Source of the DNA: Allantophomopsis cytisporea
Lineage: Eukaryota; Ascomycota; Leotiomycetes; Phacidiales; Phacidiaceae
Direction: 5' to 3'
Length of the DNA: 64,000 nt
NCBI GenBank assembly: GCA_024752435.1
Contig: CP103035.1
Coordinates: 2,046,001 to 2,110,000, forward strand
Made by a program: the position numbers and the translations under genes. Positions 31,930-43,364 of the stretch are shown in pieces. Below the pieces are notes generated by a model. That model saw only the letters and a list, made by a program, of their open reading frames with translations, searched no databases and was not told where the DNA came from. Each line of letters starts with the position of its first letter. Position 1 is the first letter of the stretch.

Positions 31930-33055
31930 TTGAAGGTTGAATCGCAGATGGAAATTCAACGTTTAGTTTTATCTGGAGACGTAAGTAACATTATTTCTCA
32001 ATATGAGCAACTGTATTACGTGATGGGACAACAATGGGAGATCCCTTTAGATGCTGTTCAAGCAAGTATGGCTCATACCGCATGTAATAACCATTTTAAC
32101 AATCCTATAGGTAATCAGATGATGAATGAGCTGTGAGGGTTCGAATATATGCTCCCAAAGATCGAAGCCAGGTCGACTTACCGGTTGGACTCTATCATCA
32201 TGGAGGAGTTTTTGTCGCTGGTGACTTAAACCTTGAGGATCTAATTTGCAGGATAGTTGTACGAAACACGCCATGTATCCTTATAAACGTGGATTACCGG
32301 CTCGTTCCATTGAACAAGGTTGAAATTAGTCTGAAAGACAGTTATGATACGTTTTTATGGATTGATTCATTACCTCTTCGATTTACATTTTGATGCTGAT
32401 GCTTTATTCAAACACAGGCTTACCAGTATGCAGCTAAGCTGAACGGCAACAAAGCAGCTTATTTCACGATCGATAGCTCGGCTGGTGGTGCTTTGGCATT
32501 GGCTCTCACCGATAGCCTCAACCGTAATAGACAAGGCGAATTCGTACGCGGCATAGTCATAATATATCCTGTCACAGCACACACGGATAATCCGCCCCCG
32601 AAGTACGAGAAGATCCACCGATCACTTAATGAGGACGCTATTGACGCCCCTGTAATTGATCGATATTGTATGAGAGCGTTCTTCGGTAAGTGTATCACAA
32701 GTCTAGGCTTTCCAGTACCAACAGCATCGCGTGGAGGGCCCAGATACTCCATATGCTGATTTGGGTAACAGGTTCATCTTCAGCTGATCCTACTAATGCT
32801 GAAATCTTCACTGCGGCTTCCCCGAATCTTCACTTGTATCCATCAGTGTACATTGCCACTTGCAAGAAGAATGTGCCGTGTGATGATGGGGTTGTTCTCG
32901 AGCATATGTTCAAGGTTTTGGGTGCGAAAGAGGAAAAAGGATCATTGCATGGGATTCCCACATTATTTTTTCGTCTTTCTGTCTATCACATTGTGCACAA
33001 TGTTCCTCGAAAACGTCATCAGGGGCGTCAAATTTGTGTTGGAATAGTTGTTTAG
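31930..33055 (+). pseudogene. Alpha/beta-hydrolase (HSL-type esterase) relic
   Basis: Successive frames carry RIYAPKDR, the oxyanion-hole block YHHGGVFVAGDL, VDYRLVP, a nucleophile region DSSAGGALALAL, and later HLYPSVYIATC and DDGVVLEH, in the order of the hormone-sensitive-lipase/versiconal-acetate-esterase family. The frame changes near 32130, at the 32693 splice region and near 32960, where GVKFVLE continues in another frame. The nucleophile motif reads D-S-S-A-G-G where G-D/G-S-A-G-G is expected, consistent with G-to-A changes. These enzymes hydrolyse small acyl esters in the cytoplasm. With at least two frame breaks, it is a pseudogene. Confidence 0.7.
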
Positions 33056-33567
33056 TCCAGATGTAGTTATCAGAAGTCCTATCACAAATGTGTCAAGACT
33101 ACATAGTACTTAATGCGCACCACTTTGCCTATACTCGGTTCACACAAAGCAGTTGGGAGGGGCAAGTTCACTTTGGAGTTCATCAGAAATGCACATATCC
33201 GGTATGATATCTCAAGTGGTATGAAACAGCCAACAAGGATAAAAGCCATTGAGGTACTGGTCAAGAATCACATACCTTCAACATTTCTGCCGTTGTGGAT
33301 CGGCCCGCCTCATGGAGCAACAGTCTACCTCCACTTGTCATCCTTCGTACGCGTCACTATTATCGATAGCTCATTCTGCATGAACAAGACAATTTTTCTC
33401 TACTATTTAACATCTGAGGGCCCTTCGCAGATGACAACTTGACATCTACATCTTGCATTCTTCACCTACACAATTACGAACAGCATCAATCACCCATTTT
33501 TATCTCTCTATCTCAAGCCTTCAGTCCTCAACAAGTCTTCAAATTCTGCTCTCAAATCATCGATCCG
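33056..33567. other. No supported gene; promoter of the following gene
   Basis: Short frames only. The ACAA/CAAC-rich leader before 33568 is typical of fungal 5' UTRs. Confidence 0.45.
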
Positions 33568-34479
33568 ATGGCGCGATCATTCCAAAAGCCTTACCTACAT
33601 TCCCAGGAAGAGGCTGAGGTTTCCGAACCACACACAAAGACTATTCGGGCGACCGTCAACAATGATTGTTCAAATGACCATGGGAGTTGGTCTGTAGATC
33701 GCGTCATCCAGAGGCTGTGTAAGGCCTTAAGTATCGAAGCTAAAAAGTTGCTCCGCGTGGGAGTTCGAGTGCTAGTCAACGACTTAGTTTCGAATGACTC
33801 TTGGAAGTCGTATGTGGAGCGCGTCGTGCAGGAGTTCCGTAAGGACCAAAAGTCTCAGCACATCTCAGAAGGCCCCGATATTCATCCAGACCGCCTCATC
33901 CGTCTCATCCGCCTCTACCAGCCTAGAACTCGTCTCCTCCGATGCGATATAGACAGAGAGGCGCTCCTAGTTGACATGGATCTCGGATCGGTAGTCAGCA
34001 AGTTGTCCTTAGGACGTCCGTGGCAATGGTCTGTTGACCGCGTCATCCAGAAGCTGTGTAACGCATTGAATACCAAGGCCGCCAAATTGCTCCGGAAGAA
34101 AATTCGAGTGGAAGTCAGCAGCTTGTCGTCAGATGACCCATGGAAGTGGTCTGTGGATCGCGTTGTTCAGGAGTTCTGCACCGACCAAAGGATATGGAGC
34201 ATTTTGGATAGCCCTAGTGCTCTTCCACGCTTGAAGGAGCTTGAAAGAATCATTCGTTTTCATGAACTCGACGGTGCAATCTTACTACATGATGTGGATG
34301 AAGACGTGTTGTTACATCTCATGAAGATTGGCCCATGCTTGGCTGCTGCAACTGTCATGGCTATTGCTCTCAGCCTGCGAAACAACAGCCCACTGTACCT
34401 AGCAGAATTGGAGAGGGATGCCAGGATCGAAAGGTTGATGTTACGTCGTATGAAACGCGAACTCAGGGTCAAGAGCTAG
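33568..34479 (+). CDS. Protein with duplicated SAM-like segments
   Basis: A single exon of 303 codons from the ATG at 33568; the frame is open from 33439, and I chose the ATG just before the ordered part. A 113-residue unit is duplicated: W(S)VDRVIQ.LC.AL...AKLLR...RV.V..L.S.D.W...V.RVVQEF..DQ begins at residues 41 and 154, with a further W..VDRVVQEFC half-motif in each unit. The last unit continues LERIIRFHELDGAILLHDVDEDVLL..MKIG...A..VMAIA..LR, which is the pattern of a sterile-alpha-motif (SAM) domain, a helical protein- or RNA-interaction module. The upstream copies are SAM-like but divergent. Function unknown; it looks intact. Confidence 0.65.
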   Translation: MARSFQKPYLHSQEEAEVSEPHTKTIRATVNNDCSNDHGSWSVDRVIQRLCKALSIEAKKLLRVGVRVLVNDLVSNDSWKSYVERVVQEFRKDQKSQHISEGPDIHPDRLIRLIRLYQPRTRLLRCDIDREALLVDMDLGSVVSKLSLGRPWQWSVDRVIQKLCNALNTKAAKLLRKKIRVEVSSLSSDDPWKWSVDRVVQEFCTDQRIWSILDSPSALPRLKELERIIRFHELDGAILLHDVDEDVLLHLMKIGPCLAAATVMAIALSLRNNSPLYLAELERDARIERLMLRRMKRELRVKS

Positions 34480-35397
34480 GAATCAGGTATGACATTTAAG
34501 TGTTGGACGATCGGCTGAAAGAAGGCTCTACTATTAAACCTCAAAGCAGGGTTGGTACAAATGGTACAAGCATATATATGGCGAAGCAACCCCAGAGTCT
34601 TATAGATAGTTATCAAAATGAATATGTATGTTTATACTCAAGCTTTTTGACTTTATAATCGGGTTGCAGTCTCCGGATGGGCTCTTTAGACATAACTCCC
34701 GGCCTCGTAGATTCAAGTGCCTACCGAGTTCTCAATACAAATTGATATCAGCATGTTTCTAATTTTCAAGTAAGTCAGTGTCACAAGATCAGAACGCATT
34801 AGAGGTATGGGCGAACTCGATATTATGAATGAGAATAAAAAGTTGATATAGTGGGATATAGTGGGGTAACAGATAGAACGGATCTTGAGCAACCTGGTCC
34901 GTGGCAGGATAGTAATGTTGCTGTTCAGTTCGAATACTTGCTCAATCAGGCAAGTCAGAACATGATGAAGACAAGCAGTTAATAAGATCTAACTTACGTT
35001 GAGGTCTCAAAGATGGGCGGATAGATAGCAACTTTGAAGACAAACTTATGAATGGGCTCACTTCTGCGTCAAAGTCATAATAAATACGCAATCAATACGC
35101 AAGATCAAGGATTTAAGTTTAAAGCTCAAGTACGTTACACGGTCAGGTCTCGGCGATAGCTGATAAGTCCGCTCCTGTCCTCTTGAATAACCTTGAATTC
35201 TTCCGTATCGGGTATGAGTCGCCGATATTGTCAACAGAGACAGGAGAGTTGATTTTCAAAGCTGAAAGGGGCCCACTGACTGGGGCTGAGTTGTTGTTCT
35301 CCCCAGCAGTTGAAGCAAGTATAAAAGCTCAGCTTCATCCGTAACTTATTCTTCACTTCCAGTTCTACTATCAATTACATTCGGATACTACAACAAA
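34480..35397. other. Intergenic with promoter of the RING-like gene
   Basis: A TATA box (GTATAAAAGC) lies near 35320, about 75 nt before the ATG at 35398, followed by a CT/CA-rich leader. The remainder is AT-rich without features. Confidence 0.5.
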
Positions 35398-36362
35398 ATG
35401 ACTATCTCTTCTCACAATGATCTTCATTGGGATCCCTATACCATTCTCTCCTTGGATCCTCAGAACAACATCACCTGTATCGGCAGCACCCTAAGAAAGT
35501 CCATTTGCCGTTGTCGTGTCTCGAAGCAAAACCGTCTGAAAGCGAAATCGGATATTGATAGCATCGCAGAGCTGAACAGATCATCAGACGAAGTGCAACA
35601 AAAACTCACCAGTGTTGCTGCTTTGCTACTGTGTCAGCGTTTCCATCAAGAGCAGGCCTCAAGATTGGCAGATCTATGGCTTTCCAAAATCACAGCTAGC
35701 CGTCTTACAGCTGATCAGCCATCTCTTGAGGAACTTCCGATCTTGGTATCGTCTGCGATAACGACTCCAGTGACGGTGGAGCCATTGCCGAGTATACCAA
35801 GAAACGATCGCTCACTGAGCTCGTTGAGGCCTATACGAAGGCAAAATGCCACAATTCCTCCCATTCCTGCATCGTCCCTCCGATCCAGTCGTTCTCAGAC
35901 CAGTTCGTCAAGTGTGCCAAGCGTAGCTCTGGGCGGCTCCGCAGCCTCGCCAATCCGACAGAACGAAAATAATCGCAGGGCGTTTGGTTCCGCATCTCAG
36001 CCCTTGGAGAGTGTGCTTCTGACATCTCGAAGAGATTCAGTGCATTCTGATCTTGAAAGAACTGTACCTGCCTCGGAAGTTCTTGCTGAGGGTGAAGATT
36101 GCGGCATCTGTACCGAAGCGTTCATGATAGGCGGCATTAGAGAGAAGTGCCTAAGCTGCCACAAGCACCTTCATCCAGTATGTTGGAACACATGGAAGAG
36201 TTTTGCTGAAAGACCCTCGTGTCCATACTGGTAAGTTCTCAATGATACATCGTATGGTACCTAAGCTAATTTTCTACTTTTAACTCTTATAGTCGATCTA
36301 CAGAGGGATTTTCAATCGTTCGACATGGACTTCGAAATCGTGAAAGGGTGCGATATGTTTGA
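35398..36362 (+). CDS. RING-like zinc-finger protein, 300 aa
   Basis: Exons 35398-36230 and 36293-36362 join in phase through a GTAAGT...TTATAG intron. The intron splits the codon of the last zinc-binding Cys (TG|T). The C-terminal module, residues 235-278, reads CGIC...CLSCHKHLHPVC...CPYC, a RING-H2-like cross-brace of E3 ubiquitin ligases. The N-terminal 100 residues contain a Cys/Arg-rich segment (CIGSTLRKSICRCR) and a helical part; the middle is Ser/Pro/Arg-rich and disordered. Without the splice the protein would end in CPYW and lose a ligand, which supports the model. Ligase activity is inferred. Confidence 0.72.
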
Positions 36363-39286
36363 TGGATATGTAGCATGATGATATTGAGGGAAGAAACTTC
36401 CACAAAATCCTGAAGTACTACATTCAATTGCATCTATTGATACAGTTTAGATTAAATTTACTGCACTTGACTATATTCCAACTTCTCATCGCAATTTGGT
36501 TCAGTGAAAGCTATATCTGAAAGAAAAAAATCACATGCATTGGGATATTCGGTTGATCAGGTCGGGAGATGCCAATAGATCCCGTGATGGCTGTAGAGTG
36601 CGCAGCCTTCACCATGACATTTTTTCCAAGGCTTGTAGTGGAATGTTGACAAGTATACTACCAAGTACCTCGTGTTTGGACTGTTATCACAAGTGAGTTT
36701 TCCCCGTAACCCTCTCCTACTATACCACCTTCCCCATCTGCGCCGACCATGCTCTCTACCGCGACTTCCATCCTGCGTTCGTCCACTACTAGTGAGCATG
36801 CCTCTTTCGTGCTCCCGCCGTCGCTAAATTAGGGGTAGCGCCTGCCGGCCGCCGACTCCTGCCACCAGCTTCTTTTCTGTTGTGTATTCTCTGGCCCTCG
36901 GAGCTCGACATACACTTCCATCCAAGGCTCCTTCGAATCTTCTTTTGGATCATCGCCACAGATTTCGACAACAATTGCACCACCACCAACATCGACTTAG
37001 ATCACAAATCCATTAGTTGGAAGAAAGTATAGAATTGCGAAGAACCTGGACTGGTTATCCAGCTCTCAGTTTGAGCAGATCTTTTGCCAAGACCAAATTT
37101 TTCGTATGGGAGCGACGTCTTCTCTGCGTCAAACGGAATGTCTTGGCTGTATCGGTATATCGGACACTTGAGGCGAGATCCCGCTACTGAGAGAGTGATG
37201 TGATATAATTACCACCCACTTGTTGGTATCTTAGCACTAACACGTTCCCATGCACCCAGCGGTGCGGGGTAATCAACTGAACTTCTCGCTGACTCTCAAG
37301 CTAACATACGTATGGAGCGATATTGACCCATACTTTATTGGTCACAGATAGGCGCCAAGAAGGATTGGCGCTATGTCTTCTACCAGATAGTGTTCGGGGG
37401 TGGGGTAGCCTGTCTATTTTGACATCACAGTACGCAGACACGATTTGCTCCTAGCTTATATCCGCATGGATTTCATGCATAAACAATTGGGATGGAAGGG
37501 GTTAAAACGGGATTGTCGCTACGAGGACTGGCAATCAAATGATACCAACTAGTTGAGATGGAGGATAGGAACATTAAAGTAACCAATGGTTGCTCCGCAT
37601 TGTATTTCGCTACTCGTAACGAGACTTAAAGAGCGTCTCTGTTTCGGTTTTACGTCGTTAATTGCGATAGAATCATTCCGTATATTGTTATCATCTCCGA
37701 TTGATGTGATAGATATATAAGTAAGCAGGTTGTGTGCAAGACCAGATGTGAGTATGCGATTACGCCAACCATAGGAAATCCAACTCGGTCGGGTATGACT
37801 ATCCATAAATACACGAATCCCGAAGAAGTGCATTTTCGTGTGTCGAGGCATGGTTTGTAAATAACTACATGCAACACCCTGCAGCACGCAACATGCACTC
37901 GGGTTGCACTCACAGGTCGATAAAGATATACGTGTTCATGACACTGTGGTACTGCATTGACTTCACGTCTTTTTGCACAAGGTGTATGGCCAATTCTACC
38001 CCGAGTAAAAGCTAATCTAGCTTTTTTTCAGTGTAATTATGAGTAAATCGAACAGGACGCCATTGTATATTGTAGAGTGACATTGCAGGCGCACATGGGC
38101 TGAAGCTCGAGATACACACGCAGATGAGCGCGTTTGTGGGCTGGTACTCCGATTGGCGAAAACTGGATTACATGTCCAATATGTCACCGATCGATATTGG
38201 AATGACAGAAGTGAGGTTAACCATCTGTTGGAGCGCCAAATATGTAAAACTTACTAGTCTACGCCTTGATATTACGATTGCGCGCCTAAGAACAACAGCC
38301 ACTTCAACTCGCCTCAAACCACTGGAGGTCCCGTATCGAATTTTCGTAGAACGACACACCCATCATTGATAACGCCAAAATTGACCCTGTTCGCAAGGGA
38401 CTCAGAGGCATGCAATTCCCTCTCCTGTCATTCTTAATTCGAGTTGAATTCAGGTACTCAACGCTGGTCACAGGGCAAATTGTGATTATTAGGCAGATAA
38501 TGATGAGCAACCAGACTGAAGGAAGTTTCTTGAGATTGGATATATTTACTGTCACAATGATACTATCAAAGCTGCTTTTGTTTTTCCAAATTCATATCTA
38601 ATTCTAGCGTCGTAAAACTCTTATCTCAATCTTAGAAGTGTAACACAATTAGCCTCCTCAATAATAAACTGACATGCATCATCTCAACATGTCTCACCAG
38701 TATTCATCCCCACCACCTTCCTGAAATCTAACGTATGATTTTTAGTCCGCTCAAAAGTCACAACAATGATCCCATCTGTTTCCCAGGGTTCACCCTACCG
38801 ACCACCATGAACCCAAAGGAATATAAATCCACCTTCCCGGGATTATCCATCCCCTCCCTCCCTCTATCCCCGCAACCATTCCATTCTATCTTTGTGAGTC
38901 ATGTAATGGCCAAGAGCTTGCGGATGCATAAGCCAAAGGGGAGGAGGCGGCGTGCATATGTAGGGGATGTTTGCAATTGGTAAAAAGAAGTTGATGGACA
39001 AATGTGCTGGTCAAGTTCTTGGAATTCGTTATCGGCGTTGCAGGGAAAGATGAAGATGCTGATGAGGCTTGGAGTACCCGGCCAAGTGCCGCCTCTTGAC
39101 TTAAGAGGGGTTCCGGGTTGGATGTGATACGTACGATCATTATACTTTTATAACAGCAAGTCCTCTCTTCAGACACAAGAAGACTGGATGCCTTTTTGCT
39201 ATTCAAAATTCAGTATTTGCTCATAAGTAATCGTGCGGATAGGAAAAATTATTTTCAACTATTCTACTCCTCCCTCAGTTTTGAGC
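36363..39286. other. Three-kilobase gene-free stretch
   Basis: Only short frames (60-112 codons), usually overlapping on both strands and without domains, occur at 36557-36992, 37549-37913, 38124-38555 and 38735-39206. A GC-richer patch at 36700-36900 does not resolve into a gene. The last 150 bases hold the promoter (ACTTTTATAAC near 39143) of the next gene. Confidence 0.5.
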
Positions 39287-40213
39287 ATGAGTCTCATTAC
39301 AGACGAAATCCTCCGAAGCCTCTATGCTGATGCGCGGAGTCGTCCAGAATATGCAGCGACTGGACTTGCAGAGCATCTTTTCAACAAACATATATTCACG
39401 GGCAAGGAATGGGTGGTGCTCTCTCAACAACCTCCAACGCACGATGCTGGTGACCGGAGAAGAATCGACCTCGTTGTAAAAAAATACGTAAACCGTTCTC
39501 TTCGACATTATCTTTTAATGGAAGTGAAAAGAGCCAACTCCAACAAAGGCAATGCAGAATACCAAGCTCTCTCCTACGCCCAGGCTTACCTTACCGCGCA
39601 TGGCGCTTCCGAGGTCTGGGTCATCACTTGGATTGGAACTTCATGCCGCCTCTGGCATTTTCAGTCCGGTGATGAGTACCTTACAGCTTATGTTCCTCCC
39701 GAAAACACGGGGTACATAGATCTGGATTCTTCTAATGCAAGACAACTGAGCAGAGGCTTTGAGTGGATGAAAATCAACAAATCTCTTCCAAGAGGACATA
39801 ATTATGCTCAAGTCTCACCTTCGCCCGCCAATGCCAGTCTTCTGGATACCAGCGGAAGCAGTGGGACTCTTCCTAGCGGGGTTGCAGGCTGGTCTACCAG
39901 TGGGAGTAGTCAGCCACTTGTTAGTAGAAGTAAAGACGTTGCATCTGTGCCATCCTCTAGAGATGCTACCTTAGTTGATTCCAGGCGCGAGATCCCAGAT
40001 GATTCTGTGTACTTCGAAGTCATCAGTGGCAAGACTGAGAAGGACAACAAATTCGTTTTCAGAGTGAAGACGAATGATGACAAGGATTTAAAAATTTCTG
40101 GCAATGATCTTCAAGAAGGAACCAAAGGGGGGCTGGACTGCTATTATTACATAGGCAAGAAAAGTGGCGTTTTTTATTACACTTTGGAGAGCGTTATAGA
40201 TGAGTTTTATTAA
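39287..40213 (+). CDS. PD-(D/E)xK nuclease-fold-like protein, 308 aa
   Basis: A single exon; I chose the ATG at 39287 (MSLITDEIL) because the frame upstream at 39233 reads as leader. Residues 57-100 show the restriction-endonuclease-fold signature: Asp61 in RRIDLVV, a strand ending in Glu79-Val-Lys81 (LLMEVKRA), and Gln93 in the next helix (YQALSYAQAYL). WVITWIGTSCRLWHF follows as the core strand. Residues 170-245 are Ser/Gly-rich and disordered. The last 65 residues (VYFEVISGKTEKDNKFVF...) look like a small beta domain. Active-site residues are all present, so DNA binding or cleavage is possible; the substrate is unknown. Not a family that I can name. Confidence 0.6.
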   Translation: MSLITDEILRSLYADARSRPEYAATGLAEHLFNKHIFTGKEWVVLSQQPPTHDAGDRRRIDLVVKKYVNRSLRHYLLMEVKRANSNKGNAEYQALSYAQAYLTAHGASEVWVITWIGTSCRLWHFQSGDEYLTAYVPPENTGYIDLDSSNARQLSRGFEWMKINKSLPRGHNYAQVSPSPANASLLDTSGSSGTLPSGVAGWSTSGSSQPLVSRSKDVASVPSSRDATLVDSRREIPDDSVYFEVISGKTEKDNKFVFRVKTNDDKDLKISGNDLQEGTKGGLDCYYYIGKKSGVFYYTLESVIDEFY

Positions 40214-40362
40214 GGATGAGATTTTTGTTCTGTTATTTTGATCAAGCCTTTCCCTATTTCTTCCTTCTTTTCTTTCTCTTTTCTGGTAAAATAGGAGATA
40301 GGAAACGTATTTCAAGACCACCATTAAACTTAAGCTATATTTCTGGTTCAAAACAGTGCAAA

Positions 40363-42374
40363 TTATGACGAAATATATACCCAATTGGATTCGAGGCTAT
40401 ACCACCAATAGAAATAGCCTTGCATAGGAAATGTCTGCCAGTCTAGGGGAAGTTGAGGCGAGAGGCCCGATGTGAAGAGTATACTGACCGCAAACCTTCC
40501 GTCTCCAAGATCAACCTGCTTAATATGCAACAAAGAAGGCCGGAGAATCTTGTCGACTTGGTCAATACCAAACCTGCATTGACCTAGAGAATCCTGCTTA
40601 TTATCTCCATAGGTAAACCAGAGGCCTGTACAATAAGGTTGGCCATCAACTGTAGAGAAGAGACTACACTCTTCCACATCCTTTAAACAGGCGTAGGAAC
40701 AGTACATATTCTCAAGACCATCGTGATATGATCCATGGCGTACAGCCAGCCTCTGAATCTTCTTGCCACCTTGATCGCAACTGGTGCCAAAAACTAGAAG
40801 AGGGTGTCCAGGATCTGGATCGTTATATATAAGTGCGTTTAGTTCACCAGTTTGCAGTTTCTGCACCATCCATGATTCCTTTTCGATGTCAGGATCGAGA
40901 TATGGACTGAACATAAGATTTCTGCCGTTTGATGTTTGTAGCTATCAATGTAAGTAAATATTATCCAAGAAAGGCTAACGACTAGAAGGACAGAAGGATC
41001 TTTTTCTATCTTACCTGTATACTAGGCTTGTTTATCTTACTATATGCGTCACCTGTTGTACACCTTAATCGACGTAGCCAAGCTGCTACAAATGTTTCTC
41101 CTTTGGCAATAGGAATGAAGATCCAAAGCAGGGAGCGCGCTCGTAGTTCCGAGAATCTAGAATATGTCTCTAAGGCGGAATCGTCTTGACTCTTGTGAGC
41201 ATGGATCCCGTATATAAGCCCGTTGAAACAAAAGAACGTTAGTCCAAAAAGATTCTTGAGGGGAATGGATTTCAGGCGACGACATAGCGAAGTGTTGCCT
41301 TCAATGCAATACGATTTCCGTAATGGAGGCTCCGGAGTATTCCAAAAACGCGGTTGATACAGTGAACAAGTGGAGGCAGCAAAGCGACGGAACCCGTTCT
41401 ACATACAATTAGCAGTAGCATTACATGTGGGTGCAATATCTTGCCTTGCTCTCGAAACTTATATCAGTAAGCATTGATAGCTCTTCAACGATATACCACT
41501 CGCAAGGCTTGATCGCCACGGTTGTAGAATCCTGTAAGAATTGAACTACTGTGATGGTTGGACCGTCAAGGCCTATTCTTACTAGTGTGTAGACCGACTT
41601 CTCTCGATTTCCAAGCAAGTCCAGCATAGTCGTGATTTTTGGGGTAGCTGAATCTCCAAGAGTGTATAATGTCCTTTGCAAACTCAGTACCGAACAGTAT
41701 CGCCAAAGCAAGGATTCGTCACAACGACTCTGAATCATCTGCCGGATTTCGGGGGGCAGACGACCATATCGTTCAATCAATGACGCAAACCAATCAGAAT
41801 CTTGGCTTTTGCGGAGATGGCTATCACAGGTAGGGTGCCGAAGCCGCGAAAGCGATAGCTCTATAGAGCTTAGAGTAGCTGTTGAGATAGAAGTATCAAA
41901 TTCACAATGAGCCTTTGGCCATGGTCGTATCCATGTTGCAGCATCGTAAAGCTTTCTAAGATGCTCGTCATCGTCACCTTTCTCATCTTCCTTGTTGCCA
42001 ATCACTTGAGACAAATAACATGTATGGTCCCAATATATTCTGAGAAAATTGTGACACTCGACGTGGAATATGAATGCTTCTGGAGACTCGATACAAATCG
42101 GACATGTACGGCTGCGACAGAGGGCCCACATGTACCATTGCTTCTTATAGCAAACATCGATATCTAACGCAAGATGTTCAAGCCTAGGGATCGAAAAATT
42201 CAAGCTATAACCTTGATAACCCGAGTATTCACCAAATACTTGGTTGATCAGCTCAGACTCATATCTAGGCTTTTGAGTTTGATTAGGCATACCTGCACTC
42301 AGAAGTTCGTTTTCTCTCAAGACATGCTGACAAACAATGCATTTTGCAGAAAACTGTACGTGGTGCGTTGACAT
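40363..42374 (-). CDS. Unrecognised 630-aa protein with F-box-like segment, GC-AG intron
   Basis: Exons 41445-42374, 41015-41398 and 40363-40941 join in phase 0. The first intron begins AAG|GCAAGA and ends CTAATTGTATGTAG, i.e. a GC-AG intron; no GT donor fits. The N-terminus has paired Cys (CIVCQ and CRSRTCPICIES), possibly a zinc knuckle. Around residue 215 RLPPEIRQMIQSRC resembles the start of an F-box. The C-terminal half is beta-rich with many aromatic residues (GLWFTYGDNKQDSLGQCRFG), like the ligand domain found in some fungal F-box-type proteins. A substrate adaptor for ubiquitin ligases is a guess. The model is well supported by splicing. Confidence 0.65.
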
Positions 42375-43364
42375 GAGGACTGCAAGTTACTGATGGAGTT
42401 GTTATAGTGCCCGTGTCCAATAGTCAGACCAATGTGACGCGAAAGATTATGGTATAAGAACGAAGAAATAGATCTGATGGGATATATAGCTAACCGTAAA
42501 CTTTATTCAATCCCCCCCTACTCCATCACGTGTTTAATAGCGGAGATCGTAGACGGAACTTAGTAGCCGACAACCCGAGCCGTAGTCACGCCAGCAGCTA
42601 GCAGGTCGACGAATATTCATTGGCACGCGTGCAGGTCGAGCAACGACATGTTAAAAAACCTTTCGGCACGGAGATGAGTTGAATCATTAATGTAACAAAG
42701 CAATGTCTTGAAAGCCCCCAGGACCGACCCCTGCAAGAAACCACGGAGGCTAGTGTAATGCTTGTAGTAAGGTACTATCATTTTGAGATGGTCTGGGCAG
42801 CAGAGATGATATGATTACCAAGTGTTACAGATCTATAGACCTCTTGCTAGCATTGTCGCTTGCCGGATCCGTGCTATTAACACAATGATAGCGCTATCCT
42901 ACCGGCAGGAACCTCCATGTCGTCAGGTGCGTACTATAAATTTACAATGCAGATAACCTTCAAAGACCCCTGAAACGACCGAGCCTTTCCCTCACAAATG
43001 TGAAAAAATTCAATGCCTGATTTGCACCGGGAATCAAGGGATTGGTCTAGTGGTAGTAGGAAAGACTTCTGCTGATGAAGAATACTGCTCAAAGAATTAC
43101 ATGTGTCTCTTGACATAGGTTGCGAAATGATAAAAGCGTATCATATTCCTATTTACGAAACGATCTGATACAACTACATCGTGTGATCGATGTGAAACTG
43201 ACTTTGATATTTTTAAACACCAAGCTAAATCTACTGTAGATATCATGTCATTCCTGTGCACATTAGCGTAAGTGTGGACACCACTGCTGTAAGTCGCACG
43301 ATGTTGTGCTTTCTCCACATATTCGCCTCCACGATTAGGGCGATGCTGTATCAACGTTTTGAGA
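42375..43364. other. No supported gene
   Basis: Spacer with the promoter of the preceding gene. A short A-box-like motif at 43042-43056 resembles part of a tRNA, but no tRNA can be folded here. Confidence 0.5.

Noticed and set aside
24199..33055. A secondary-metabolite cluster (GMC oxidoreductase, esterase, SAT4-like protein, nearby regulators)
   Set aside because: No polyketide, peptide or terpene synthase is present, two of the enzymes are broken, and the genes differ in orientation with large gaps.
43042..43056. tRNA gene (TTGGTCTAGTGGTAG resembles an A box)
   Set aside because: No B box, T-loop or cloverleaf can be formed in the following 90 bases.
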